DNA from: DTWD01 sp963662965
GTDB lineage: Bacteria > Acidobacteriota > Vicinamibacteria > Vicinamibacterales > UBA8438
Length of the DNA stretch: 64,000 bases
Reading direction: 5' to 3'
Assembly (NCBI GenBank): GCA_963662965.1
Contig: OY759970.1
Location: 2,604,001-2,668,000, forward strand
Shown: piece after piece, positions 1-9,294 of the stretch
Position numbering within the stretch: position 1 is the stretch's first letter
How the letters are laid out: each line of letters begins with the position of its first letter
The notes under the pieces: model-generated
Database searches by the model: none
The model's input: only the letters and a program-made list of their open reading frames with translations
Told to the model about the DNA's origin: nothing
Made by a program: the position numbers and the translations under genes

Positions 1-542
1 ACGAGTGTCTCGTTCACAATGTGATGGACCATAACCTTCGGGGGCGTGTCTTTCCCGACCATGCCGCCATCGGCGATCGCGACGGAGAGACCGTCCTGAT
101 GAGATCGAGATACATCGGTGGGCACCGGGTGCTGCCGGAAGGCGGTCGGGCCGGTGATCGCGAACTCGTGACCGTGCCCTGCTACACGTTGGAGTCCTGG
201 ATTGAGCGGCTGTCGATTACGCTCGACGAGGTCGCGTTCGTGAAGATCGACACGCAGGGATGGGAGGCACACATTCTTTCGCGTGCAACGAGCTTGCTCG
301 AACGACCTCATATCGCGTGGCAGCTGGAGATCGATCCGCAGCACCTACAGTCGTCGGGAGCACCCATCTCCCGGCTCTTCGAGATCCTGCAGCGGCACAT
401 GACCCACTTCATCGATCTGAACACCGACGCGCCGGGGTCCCGCACGCGTCCGATCTGCGACCTGAGCTCGGCACTCGACTACGTCGGGGTGTCCGCGGGT
501 CCGAAGACCGACGTTCTCGTTTACCACGCCACAGGAGATTGA
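1..542 (+). CDS. FkbM-family methyltransferase, C-terminal part (5' end outside window)
   Basis: The reading frame is open from the first bases of the window to the stop at 540-542, so the N-terminus is missing. The visible part has the FkbM pattern: an AIGDRDGE block, then VAFVKIDTQGWEAHIL (an acidic metal/SAM-site segment followed by an amphipathic helix) and a C-terminal IAWQLEID strand. FkbM proteins are SAM-dependent O-methyltransferases that often modify sugars in glycan loci. It sits directly before a zinc-ribbon methyltransferase and NeuC/NeuA-like genes, so surface-glycan methylation is the likely role. The substrate cannot be read from the sequence. The GTG and ATG at 21-26 are internal, because coding continues upstream of them. 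Confidence 0.75.
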   Translation, partial: ECLVHNVMDHNLRGRVFPDHAAIGDRDGETVLMRSRYIGGHRVLPEGGRAGDRELVTVPCYTLESWIERLSITLDEVAFVKIDTQGWEAHILSRATSLLERPHIAWQLEIDPQHLQSSGAPISRLFEILQRHMTHFIDLNTDAPGSRTRPICDLSSALDYVGVSAGPKTDVLVYHATGD

Positions 543-1587
543 CAATTCCCGAGGTGGATAGAGGAGGTCGCGGTTCGGAGTTCACGATTCGTTACCGGAG
601 CGTCTCGAAGTACGTGCCGGTCGACGTGGCGCAGCTGCGGCCAAAGGGTAGTTATAAGCAGCTCCTCGAGCAGCGGACGCACCCTATCGACCATCTGGTG
701 GAGCAGCACGGGTCCGTCCCCCCGAGCCTGTTGCAGGAGCGGGCCTGCCCGACGTGCGAATCGACCGAGTCGCGGCATGAGCTCGACAAGGATCACCTCA
801 CCTTGGTGCGCTGTACGCACTGCGACATCGTCTATGTGAACCCGATCTTCGACGAAGCTCATTACCACGAGACCTACGGGTCGACGTACTATCAGCGCAT
901 CGTCCGTGATTTGGGCGAGGCGAGCCACGACTACCGCGTGCGTCGCTTTGGTACCGAACGTGTCGACGCGACAGCCCGCCATCTGGGTGGGCCAACGGAC
1001 GCAACGCCGGCATGCCTCGATGTGGGGGCACCGGGTTTGTCGTGGAGGCGGCGCGCGATCGCGGCTGGAGCGCCTGCGGCATTGACTTGAACCCATCAGC
1101 CGTGGCGTTTGGCTGTGGCCGAGGGTTGGAACTGCGGACCGTGGCGCTTGAGGAAGCAGGCTTCCCACCGGCGAGCTTCGATGCGATTTCGCTGTTCGAC
1201 GTGCTCGAGCATCTGGTCCATCCTGCAGCAACGCTCCGGCGGTGTATGGAGCTGCTCCGCCCCGGCGGCGTCATCTGCCTGTACGTGCCGAACTATGATT
1301 TTGTGTCACGGTTGCTGAGGGGGCGGGACGCGCACTTCATCTGGCCGACACACCACCTCAACTACTACACGCCGATCACATTGCGCGACTTACTGGAGCG
1401 GCACCTTCTGGCCGTGGAGCTGGTACAGACTGAGGGACTCGATTTCGCTGATTACATCTGGCAGCGGCGCGAGTTGCACGAAGAGGATATGAGCGCGGTG
1501 GAACGCGTGGCCGCAACCCTCCAGTTTCTCGCCAATGCTGGCGGCTACGGGAAGAACCTCCGGGCACTGGCGCGCCGGCCGCGATAA
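539..1587 (+). pseudogene. Zinc-ribbon SAM methyltransferase, frameshifted at motif I
   Basis: The first part (frame of position 539) carries a zinc ribbon, CPTCES followed by CTHC about 25 residues later. It runs to CLDVG near 1025 and then loses sense. The next frame resumes with GTGFVVEAARDRGW, then a DVLEHL motif and RPGG, and ends at 1587. Together they make a normal class I methyltransferase of the zinc-ribbon type found in polysaccharide loci. The break is inside the SAM-binding LDxGCGxG motif, in GATGTGGGGGCACC, and fits loss of about four bases (a TGCG-like quartet). If real, the enzyme is dead. The start is uncertain: TTG 539, overlapping the upstream stop, or GTG 554. Confidence 0.65.
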
Positions 1588-1598
1588 TTCAAACGGCT

Positions 1599-2753
1599 AT
1601 GCGTAAGGTCTGCGTCGTCATTGGCTCTCGCGCCAACTACAGCAGCATCAAGTCGGTCATGCGCGCGGTTCAGGCGCACCCCGACCTCGAGCTCCAGCTC
1701 ATCGTCGGGGCCTCGGCCGTTCTCGACCGGTTCGGATCCGTTGTCCAAGTCATCGAAGCCGATGGCTTCAGGCCGGACGCTCGCGTCGCTATGATCGTTG
1801 AAGGGGACACACCGGCGACCATGGCCAAGTCGACCGGCCTCGGTCTTCTCGAGCTCCCGACCCTCTTCGAGCTGTTGAAGCCCGACGTCGTCGTCAGCGT
1901 CGGCGATCGCTTCGAGACCGTGGCGACGGCTGTCGCGGCGGCTTACATGAACATTCCGGTGGCGCATACGATGGGCGGCGAGGTCAGCGGCACCATCGAC
2001 GAGAGCATCAGGCACGCGGTCACCAAGTTGGCACACCTCCACTTCCCGGCGAATTCGTCGGCTGGCGACCGGATCATTCGCATGGGTGAGGACCCCACGA
2101 CCGTGCACGTCGTCGGTTGCCCACGGATCGATCTAGTGGCGGACATCGTCCGAACCGACGGCGACTCGTTCAGTACCGACTGGCTGGAGCGGGAGGGCGT
2201 CGGTGGGCACCTCGACCTCGAGCAGTCGTTTCTGCTTGTGATGCAGCATCCGGTCACCACCGAGTTCGGCGAGGGCGAGCACCAGATCGCGGAAACGCTG
2301 ATGGCGATCCAGGCGCTTGAGATACCGGCCATCATGCTTTGGCCCAATGTCGATGCCGGATCCGAGGACGTCGCCCGCGGTATACGGAAATTCCGTGAGT
2401 CCTGCCACCCAGAACACATACGCTTCTACAAGAACTTCCCGGTCGAGACCTTCATTCGATTGATGAGGCGCGCATCGTGCCTCGTGGGGAACTCGAGCTC
2501 GTTTATTCGAGAGGGTGCCTTTCTCGGCACACCGGCCGTCAACATCGGGTCACGTCAGCGCGGCCGTGATCGCGGGAGCAACGTCGTCGACGCGACTCAC
2601 GCCGGGCACGACATCGTCAAGGCGGTACGGGCACAGGTCGCACACGGGCCATATCCGTCGGACCACTTGTATGGCGATAGCAACGCGGGCAAGCGTATCG
2701 CTGAAATCCTCGCCACGGCTCACATCAGGTTGCAAAAGCGCATCGCTTACTGA
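1599..2753 (+). CDS. neuC: UDP-N-acetylglucosamine 2-epimerase (hydrolysing, NeuC-like)
   Basis: The 384-residue protein has the usual length for the family. It opens with KVCVVIGSRANYSS, the nucleotide-sugar end of the fold, and has VSVGDRFET near residue 100, HTMGGEVSGTIDES near 125, and GNSSSFIREG near 298, where the UDP-binding site lies. Hydrolysing epimerases of this type convert UDP-GlcNAc (or a diacetamido relative) to the ManNAc-type sugar that feeds nonulosonic acid synthesis in the cytoplasm. The next gene is a CMP-sialate-synthetase-like enzyme, which supports a nonulosonate pathway. No neuB-like synthase lies in the window, so it may be upstream or elsewhere. The exact substrate (sialic, legionaminic or other) is not decidable here. 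Confidence 0.85.
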   Translation: MRKVCVVIGSRANYSSIKSVMRAVQAHPDLELQLIVGASAVLDRFGSVVQVIEADGFRPDARVAMIVEGDTPATMAKSTGLGLLELPTLFELLKPDVVVSVGDRFETVATAVAAAYMNIPVAHTMGGEVSGTIDESIRHAVTKLAHLHFPANSSAGDRIIRMGEDPTTVHVVGCPRIDLVADIVRTDGDSFSTDWLEREGVGGHLDLEQSFLLVMQHPVTTEFGEGEHQIAETLMAIQALEIPAIMLWPNVDAGSEDVARGIRKFRESCHPEHIRFYKNFPVETFIRLMRRASCLVGNSSSFIREGAFLGTPAVNIGSRQRGRDRGSNVVDATHAGHDIVKAVRAQVAHGPYPSDHLYGDSNAGKRIAEILATAHIRLQKRIAY

Positions 2754-2764
2754 CCGGGTGGCGA

Positions 2765-3496
2765 GTGGACGTACTAGGGGTCATTCCGGCGCGCGGCGGG
2801 TCGAAATCGATTCCACGAAAGAACCTTGCCGTTGTCGCGGGACGGTCGCTGCTGGCATGGACCGTTGCTGCCGCCCACGACAGCGCGACGCTGACGCGTA
2901 CGGTCCTGAGCACCGACGATGACGAGATCGCTCGGGCTGGGCTCGAGCTCGGTCTCGAGGTGCCGTTCATGCGTCCGCCGGAGCTCGCCGCCGACGACAC
3001 GCCGATCGTACCGGTCCTCCTGCATCTCCTGCGTACGCTTGCGGACGACGACCAGTACCGCTCCGACGTCGTCGTCCTCCTGCAACCGACGTCTCCGCTG
3101 CGTACCGCCGCCCATATCGACCAGGCGGTCCAGCGGCTAATTGACACCGGTGCAGACACCATCGTGAGCGTCGTCCCGGTGCCGCACCAGTTCAACCCGG
3201 CGTCGGTCATGCAGGAGGTCGACGGGCGTCTGATGCCGTTTGGCAGTGGACCACTGGTTCTCCGGCGGCAAGACAAACCGTTGCTGTACGCGCGCAACGG
3301 GCCGGCCGTCGTCGCCGTTCGTGCGCCCGTCCTTGCTTACCACGCGAGCCTCTACGGCCCCGATACGCGGCCCTTCGTGATGACGCCAGAAGAGTCGGTG
3401 GACATCGATTTCCCCTGGGAGCTCGAGTTGGCCTCCTGGCTACTTGAGCGCCGCAAGTACGGAGCCACCGCATCGAATCCTCGGAACCCGCAATGA
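2765..3496 (+). CDS. neuA: CMP-N-acylneuraminate cytidylyltransferase-like enzyme
   Basis: This cytidylyltransferase should activate a nonulosonic acid with CTP. It starts at GTG 2765 and shows the signature VIPARGGSKSIPRKN at residues 6-20, a CTP-loop that binds the nucleotide. It then has LLQPTSPLR near 103 and a late TPEESVDIDFPWELE segment with the metal-binding aspartates. At 243 residues it matches the single-domain NeuA type, without the esterase extension. It lies 11 bases after the NeuC-like gene and overlaps the next gene by four bases (ATGA), so translational coupling is likely. Confidence 0.85.
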   Translation: MDVLGVIPARGGSKSIPRKNLAVVAGRSLLAWTVAAAHDSATLTRTVLSTDDDEIARAGLELGLEVPFMRPPELAADDTPIVPVLLHLLRTLADDDQYRSDVVVLLQPTSPLRTAAHIDQAVQRLIDTGADTIVSVVPVPHQFNPASVMQEVDGRLMPFGSGPLVLRRQDKPLLYARNGPAVVAVRAPVLAYHASLYGPDTRPFVMTPEESVDIDFPWELELASWLLERRKYGATASNPRNPQ

Positions 3497-5112
3497 AGGT
3501 AATGCTGTCCGTCCTGCATTTCGGGCTGCTCCGCAACTTCGAATCAGTTGTGCGCGAGTTGACAGAACGAGGGCATGAAGTACTGCTGCTGGCGGACGAA
3601 CCCGATCCGTTTGGTGGCGAGGAGCTCGCAAGAGAGCTCGCGCAGGCACCGAACGTGGACTGGGCGTGGACCCCGTCGTATGCCGATTCGGCGTGGTTCG
3701 TCGTCGCGAGGCAACTGCGCTTGGGTCTCGACTACCTCCGGTTTCTCGATCCGCCGTACGACCGTTTCTCAAAATTGCGGGACCGCACCGTGGAACGTGC
3801 GCCGCGGCTCGTGACTTGGCTGGCACGGCTACCCGGGTTGAGGTCGTCCCTCGCTCGACGCGTCTTGATACGGCTGCTCGAGTGGGTGAACAACGGGATG
3901 CCGCGCCTCCGCGCGATGGACGACCTGCTGGCGCGGGAGCGGCCGGATGTTGCGCTCTTCGGATCGGTGACGCATCAGCGTGCACCCCAGCTCGACCACT
4001 TGCGGAGCGCCCGGGCGCTTCGCGTTCCGACCGGTGTGTGCGTCTACAGCTGGGATCACTTATCGAGCAAGGCGCTGATCCGCGTGGTGCCGGACCGTGT
4101 CTTCGTCTGGAACGATATGCAGCGGCGGGAGGCGATCGAGCTCCACGGCTTGCCACCGGATCGCATTGTCGTCACCGGTGCACAGGTCTACGACCAGTGG
4201 TTCAACCGATCGCCGAGTCGCCCTCGCGACGTGTTTCTCGAAGAGGTCGGGCTTCCGCCTGATCGGCCGTTCATCCTCTACGTCTGCTCGGCGTTTACGC
4301 CAGACCCGGGCGAGCCGCGGTTCGTGCGCCGATGGGTGGAAGCCATTCGCCGTCAGGGCAACTCCTCGCTCCGGCGGGCGACCGTGCTCATCCGTCCGCA
4401 TCCGGAGCGTCGGGACGATTGGCAAGACATCGACTGGGCCGACCTCGCGCCGGTGGTGATCGGGGGAGACAATCCGATCACGGCGCACGCCAAGTCCGAT
4501 TACTTCGACGCACTCGCCTACAGCGAGGCGGTCGTCGGCCTCGTTACGAGTGCATTCCTCGAGGCTGCCATCGTTGGACGGCCGGTGCTGACGGTCACAT
4601 CGCCGGAGTTCCAGACGCACCAGCACGGGATGCTGCACTTTCGGTACCTATTGGAAGTCGAGGACGGACTGCTCAAAGTGGCCGGCACACTCGATGAGCA
4701 TGTGCAACACCTCGAGGCGGCACTCGCTGGCGACCAAGCGCACGTAGCTCGCCAGCGGCGGTTCCTGCGAGCTTTTGTGCGCCCTCTTGGGATCGACGTG
4801 GCGGCGACACCGGGGTTCGTCGAGGCGGTCGAGGCGTTAGCCGAGACGGCGCCCGTTGGCGCGCCGGCGCGGCCGCCCGCGTGGCAACGGGCGCTTGCGT
4901 GGTGCGTCGTGGGCGCGGCTCAGCGGGGGCTCGTGAGACGCGCGCTCTGGAGTGCGCTCGAGGCGCCGCTGAAAAGCGACTTCGCGATGAGCGGGTTCGC
5001 TCCAACCGGCAAGTGTCTCGAGCCAGGTGGCGCCAGCATCACTGGCAGAGGTTCGTCACGCGACTGCGGGTCCGGGTGTCGACCACTGCCCAATCGACGA
5101 GCAAGTTCGTGA
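3493..5112 (+). CDS. GT-B-like glycosyltransferase, probable C-terminal frameshift
   Basis: This is a large protein with the shape of a CDP-glycerol/UDP-sugar transferase. It has an N-terminal Rossmann start (MKVMLSVLHFGLLRNFES), a central VCVYSWDHLSSKA and DRVFVWNDMQRREA region, and a C-terminal donor domain with ILYVCSAFTPDPGE, TVLIRPHPERRDDW and VVGLVTSAFLEAAIVGRP. These last motifs resemble donor-binding loops of GT-B enzymes. It overlaps the NeuA-like gene by ATGA, so it probably works in the same pathway. After about residue 510 the frame turns into low-sense sequence. In another frame a basic, Trp/Arg-rich tail continues to a stop at 5222. I infer a one- or two-base indel near 5020 affecting only the tail. 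Confidence 0.65.
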   Translation: MKVMLSVLHFGLLRNFESVVRELTERGHEVLLLADEPDPFGGEELARELAQAPNVDWAWTPSYADSAWFVVARQLRLGLDYLRFLDPPYDRFSKLRDRTVERAPRLVTWLARLPGLRSSLARRVLIRLLEWVNNGMPRLRAMDDLLARERPDVALFGSVTHQRAPQLDHLRSARALRVPTGVCVYSWDHLSSKALIRVVPDRVFVWNDMQRREAIELHGLPPDRIVVTGAQVYDQWFNRSPSRPRDVFLEEVGLPPDRPFILYVCSAFTPDPGEPRFVRRWVEAIRRQGNSSLRRATVLIRPHPERRDDWQDIDWADLAPVVIGGDNPITAHAKSDYFDALAYSEAVVGLVTSAFLEAAIVGRPVLTVTSPEFQTHQHGMLHFRYLLEVEDGLLKVAGTLDEHVQHLEAALAGDQAHVARQRRFLRAFVRPLGIDVAATPGFVEAVEALAETAPVGAPARPPAWQRALAWCVVGAAQRGLVRRALWSALEAPLKSDFAMSGFAPTGKCLEPGGASITGRGSSRDCGSGCRPLPNRRASS

Positions 5113-5313
5113 CCGGTCGCCGCAAGTGGTGGGTGCATCGAGGTCGTAAATTCATTCACAGGCTCGGCATGGCCGCGCAGGCTGTCCGGAGGCGCCTACC
5201 GCATGGCCCGCGAATGCATTGAAGATTCCGCTTTCGCCGCGGCGCCGCGCGCCGGGGGTGTGCGTGCCAAGGCGTCGGATCTCTCCACGCCCGTACGACC
5301 GGCTGCTAGCGCC

Positions 5314-6495
5314 TCAAGTCGGCGCTCCGTTCGTGGTCACGCGAGGTTTACGGCGTTTCACCCTGGTGGTTCGAGCATCGTTGGCGAAACCTGCGCGCAG
5401 TCGCACCGGTGCGACACGCTCGAACCACGAGCGCCGCGGCGCGTGCCGGTCTCGATAGCCGGCCAGCGCACGCAAGGCGCTGCGGAGCGGTCGCGTGGTC
5501 GGCGAGGCCGGATGAGGCACCTTTTTGGCAAGCACGCGTAGGCGAAGACGGCGCCCCTCCGCTTCAACCGCATCTAGCTCGGGAATCTCGAGGACGGCCA
5601 CGAGCTCTAGTCCCGCTTTGGCCAGCAATACGACTAGGCAGTCTGTCGTAAAGGCGACCAGATGCATCCTCGAGTTGATGCAGTACTTGAGGTCGCCGTG
5701 CTCGGATAGCGTATCCAGTCGTGGAACCCCGATGTATAGGAAGGCATCCTGGTTCATGCAGCGAGCCAGATCCTTTAGGATCCTGAGGGGGTCACTCACG
5801 TGTTCGAGGACGTGGTTGACCACGATCAGGTCGAACGTCTCGGTGGTCGGTAGCTCAACGAGCTCCTCGTGGCGTAGGAACGCCTTTTTTACGGATGGTT
5901 CGAGACCGTAGGTGCGCCACCCTCGATCCTGCAACGCATCCAGAAACCTTCGGCCCGCACCGCATCCAAAGTCGAGCACCCGGACTCCGGCGCGGGGCGC
6001 AAGGACCTGCACGTAGGCCTGCATCCGCTCGAGGACCATCAACGTCCGCTCGGGTCGCGATCCTGAAAAACCCGCAGGTGGTCGGCGGGCATCCTTTCCG
6101 GCGGGGTGAGGGTCCGGCCGGCGAGGTTTAAGCTGATCGCGGGCTGGTCTCGGTGCCTTCGGCAATCTTGCCTTCTGATAATACGGCCCTTGCAGCGAGT
6201 AGAAGTCGGTCAGCTCGGGCTCGGTTGGCATCGGGTTGGCGAAGAGGATCCCGCACGTCCGGCAACCTGCGATGAAACCAGTGTTCTGATCTCTACGTGC
6301 CCTGCTTTTCTTCAGCGGCAACGGATCCACGAGTTGGACTCGACGCGAATGGCATACCGGACAGTGCCGGCGCTCGCCCGGGACCGAATAGAAGAAACGT
6401 AAGTGCGCGGCGGCGGCCCACGAGTTCGCTTTCCGGGTAGCCTGCCAAAGCCGGTTCCGCACTCGGTGCCACGCTGAGAGAGGTGAATCGTGCAC
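5314..6495 (-). CDS. Zinc-ribbon SAM-dependent methyltransferase
   Basis: This 393-residue protein starts with a GTG. An N-terminal zinc ribbon (HCPVCHSRR, then CRTCGILFANPMP) is followed by a class I methyltransferase core. The SAM motif VRVLDFGCGAGRRF lies near residue 175, LIVVNHVLEHVSDP supplies motif post-II, and YIGVPRLDTL sits in the fold's later strand. The protein faces the upstream plus-strand glycan genes tail to tail. Enzymes of this architecture methylate sugars or biosynthetic intermediates in glycan clusters; the acceptor is unknown. It is the intact counterpart of the broken gene at 539-1587. Confidence 0.8.
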   Translation of the reverse strand: MHDSPLSAWHRVRNRLWQATRKANSWAAAAHLRFFYSVPGERRHCPVCHSRRVQLVDPLPLKKSRARRDQNTGFIAGCRTCGILFANPMPTEPELTDFYSLQGPYYQKARLPKAPRPARDQLKPRRPDPHPAGKDARRPPAGFSGSRPERTLMVLERMQAYVQVLAPRAGVRVLDFGCGAGRRFLDALQDRGWRTYGLEPSVKKAFLRHEELVELPTTETFDLIVVNHVLEHVSDPLRILKDLARCMNQDAFLYIGVPRLDTLSEHGDLKYCINSRMHLVAFTTDCLVVLLAKAGLELVAVLEIPELDAVEAEGRRLRLRVLAKKVPHPASPTTRPLRSALRALAGYRDRHAPRRSWFERVAPVRLRAGFANDARTTRVKRRKPRVTTNGAPT

Positions 6496-6645
6496 TCGTC
6501 ACTGCCAGTCTATGTCGCATCGGTGCATGCGCGAAGCCTGGAAGCGAGCGTCCCTTCCATGATGCGGTTCCTCACGTGGCTGAATCCGGCCTGTCGCGCT
6601 TGGACATAGCGTAGGTTCGGTGGCATTTCGGGGGTTGCCCCGTTC

Positions 6646-7900
6646 GCTGTTGAAATTCAGCGGCGGCTCGGTTCACGATTACGCAACCATCTGCGACGAA
6701 GCCCCGAGACCCAGCTGAGCGTCGCGGGCGCTGAGCGTCGTCACCAGCCGGGGCATGTCCTTGCACCCTTGTACTCGCCGAAACCCTTGGGCCGCTTCCG
6801 CACCCCGGCGCCGACCCAGCGTAGAACCATCGCGCCCCCGCGCCAGCGCTTCACGTTGCGCTTCACATGTCGCGTCCGGCTGAGAAGGCTCTCGATGGCG
6901 TTCGTGGTGACCAGCGATCGCTGGAGCTGCTCCGCGCGTGAGGATTGCCTTCACCCACGGCCGCTGGCTCTCGGGCAGATACTTGAGCACGTTGCGCCGC
7001 TTATGCACCTGGCATCGTTGGACCAGGGCCGCGGGGCCGAAGGTCTGGGTCATCGCCGCGTGGAGCGCCGGCGCCCCATCGAGGATGACGAGCAGACTGC
7101 GGTCGGTCCGCAGCCCGCGGCTCTGCAGATTGGCCAGCAGGTCCTGACAGACGGTCGTGTTCTCGGTGGCCCCTGCCCAGAGTCCCAGCGGGTGTTTGGC
7201 GCCTGTTTTATCGAGGCCCAGCGCCACGACGATACAGTGGCCGCCGACGTGGACCCCGTCGATCAGCAGCGCCACCAGGTCGAGGGCGTCGAGTGGGTCC
7301 GCCCGCCACGCATCGAGTTGCGCCTGCGTCTGCGCTACGAACCGCCGACTCACGGCACTCTTGCTCGTCCCCCGCGTGCGGACGTCCGCGCCCAACGGTT
7401 CCAAACTCCGCCCATACTGGCGGGTCGCCACGCCGACGAGCATCTGCTCGACGACACGGCGGTTGAGCGGGTCCGCCGCCGTAAACGCCCGGACGGTGGG
7501 CAGCGAGACCTCTTGGCCGTCGCGCCGTACCCGCGGCCGCCGCAGCGCAACCTTGCGCCCACTCAAGACAACTTCGCTCGGCGTATGGCCGGCCCGAGAC
7601 GCGCGACGCGCGGGCTGATGCGCATACCGCGGACCGCACACGGCCACCCGATCCTCCTCCAGCATCGCCTCGAGGACCTTCAACCCCGACGCCACGACCA
7701 GCTCCTGAAGCTCGGCCTGCGTCTCCACCAAGATGTCGACCAATGGAAGGTGCCGGGGTGACGGCGAATCCGATTGGCGACCCCGGATGACTGTGCCAGA
7801 CTTCTTCATGGCGGCTCCTTTCTGGGGGCTTCAGCCCCAGGTTTTCCCACCGGCCGTATATCACGATCAGTAGGGAGCCGCCGCTTTAAATTTCAACAGC
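6646..7900 (-). mobile_element. IS256-family insertion sequence, degenerate
   Basis: The element is bounded by inverted repeats. The left end reads GCTGTTGAAATT then CA then GCGGCGGCTC; the complement of the right end reads GCTGTTGAAATT then TAAA then GCGGCGGCTC. That gives about 26 bp with a short indel. The length of about 1.25 kb and the mutator-type transposase inside fit IS256. I see no matching 8-9-bp target duplication (GCCCCGTTC on the left, TAGAGGGAC on the right), which together with the broken transposase suggests an old copy. Confidence 0.8.
6679..7809 (-). pseudogene. IS256 (mutator-type) transposase, internally deleted and frameshifted
   Basis: The first ~270 residues look normal: VALLIDGVHVGGH contains the first catalytic Asp, LLVILDGAPALHAAM the second, and VQRCQVHKRRNV follows. 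After PWVKAILTR the frame is wrong. In the neighbouring frame the sequence continues as EQLQRSLVTTNAIES and KRNVKRWRGGAMVLRW, the usual region before the catalytic Glu. A third frame then gives GFRRVQGCKDMPRLV. About 60 residues normally present before TTNAIES are missing. An internal deletion plus two frame changes make it non-functional. Confidence 0.8.
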
Positions 7901-8027
7901 TAGAGGGACAACCCCGCATTTCGTTCCCGGAGTGGCAGTCACCGGACTCGTAATACAGTCGTGAAGGGGGACGATGTCCTGGAATCGATCTATCGCCTTG
8001 TGCCATCTGACCGTGTGAGGAGGTGTC

Positions 8028-9074
8028 GTGGGCCGACTACAAAGCTGGTATCACTGGGTCTTTACCGATCGCGCGCTGTTCCTTACCGAGAACAAGCGTC
8101 TCCGCGACGACAACAAGCGCCTTACGGATGCGAAGCGGCAATTCAAAGACATCGCGACAGAACTCGCTCAGCTTCGCCGGGAGCAGCGACGTGCTCGGAC
8201 CGTCATGGAAAAGATGCTCCAGCAACAGAAGGAACAGCGTTACTGGACTAGAGTCTACGAGGGGCAGCTTCAAGCGATCCTGCGCCATCTCTACTTAGAC
8301 TCGAACGAGCTTTCCTATCCTTCGAAGCTCAGCGCTCAACGATTCCGCCTCGTGTCGCAGAACGAGGAAGACGGCATGACGTGGGCTCTGCTCTCCGAAA
8401 TCGGCGCGACAAACCGCCGTTTCGTCGACATCGGTTGTGGACTCAATGGGGGAAACTCAGGATTCCTTGCGAGGGAATGTGGTTGGTCCGGGTTGATGAT
8501 CGATGCGGACCAACGTAAAGCCGACCGAGCGGCGCGGCGATACGGCTCGCGCGTGAAAGGGGTCGCAGCCTGGGTCACTCGCGACAACATCAACGAACTC
8601 CTCGAGAAACAGGGTGTGGACAGGGACGTCGATCTCCTTTCGATCGATGTCGACGGTGTCGACTATTGGATCTGGGATGCGCTCGAACGATGCTCGCCAC
8701 GAGTGGTCATCATCGAGTACAACGCGTTGTTCGGATCGAGTCGTTCTGTGGCAGTACCCTACGACCACAACTTCAACAGGCGCGCCCTCGGATGGGTGGA
8801 CGAAGAGCACGCCGACTGGGCCCGGCACTTTTACGGAGCGTCGTTGAGTGCGCTTACCAAGCTCGGTGGGCGCAAAGGCTATCGCCTTGTCGCGGCCGAA
8901 CCGGCTGGGACCAACGCCTACTTCCTGCGGAACGACGTCGGCTCGGAGATTCCGGCGTGCGAGGTCATTAATGCCTATCACCTCGGCGAGCGACACAACA
9001 GCCACATTCAAAGGACCGGTGAAGATATCTACGACTTCGTCGAGCGTACAGGGTTGCAGTTGTTGGCGGTATGA
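8028..9074 (+). CDS. Coiled-coil plus SAM-methyltransferase-like protein
   Basis: The 348-residue product starts at GTG 8028, preceded by a good GAGGAGG ribosome site at about 8017. Residues 20-85 are charged and heptad-like (ENKRLRDDNKRLTDAKR), predicting a coiled coil. A methyltransferase-like core follows: RFVDIGCGLNGGNSGFL near 128, LMIDADQRKADRAARR, and DLLSIDVDGVDYWIWDAL, whose paired Asp pattern recalls FkbM-type enzymes. No signal peptide is seen. The gene stands alone just after the IS256 copy, and its base composition looks less GC-rich than the housekeeping genes, which suggests transfer. The substrate is unknown; glycan methylation is inferred from context only. Confidence 0.65.
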   Translation: MGRLQSWYHWVFTDRALFLTENKRLRDDNKRLTDAKRQFKDIATELAQLRREQRRARTVMEKMLQQQKEQRYWTRVYEGQLQAILRHLYLDSNELSYPSKLSAQRFRLVSQNEEDGMTWALLSEIGATNRRFVDIGCGLNGGNSGFLARECGWSGLMIDADQRKADRAARRYGSRVKGVAAWVTRDNINELLEKQGVDRDVDLLSIDVDGVDYWIWDALERCSPRVVIIEYNALFGSSRSVAVPYDHNFNRRALGWVDEEHADWARHFYGASLSALTKLGGRKGYRLVAAEPAGTNAYFLRNDVGSEIPACEVINAYHLGERHNSHIQRTGEDIYDFVERTGLQLLAV

Positions 9075-9155
9075 CACTTAGACCGGATCGCCCCTGTCGG
9101 GTCCTCGGCTGGCGCACGCTGGCCGCTCCGTTAGAATTAGACACGAGGTCAAGTT

Positions 9156-9243
9156 TGGTGCGGAAGGGGGGATTTGAACCCCCATGAGCCAATGGCTCGC
9201 CAGCCCCTCAAGCTGGTGCGTCTGCCAGTTCCGCCACTTCCGC
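9156..9243 (-). tRNA. leuU: tRNA-Leu (anticodon GAG)
   Basis: On the minus strand the sequence folds as a class II tRNA. The acceptor GCGGAAG pairs with CTTCCGC, the anticodon stem CCAGC/GCTGG encloses the loop TTGAGGG (anticodon GAG), a variable arm is present, and the T-arm is GGGGGTTCAAATCCCCC. The 3' CCA is encoded at 9158-9156. It lies just downstream of secG, the same arrangement as secG-leuU in Escherichia coli, where leuU also reads GAG. It is probably co-transcribed with the glycolytic operon. Confidence 0.96.
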
Positions 9244-9294
9244 GATGTGGGTGAATGCTGATGTCGCCGCCCGGCGGGGCCGCGGCTTGTCAAG

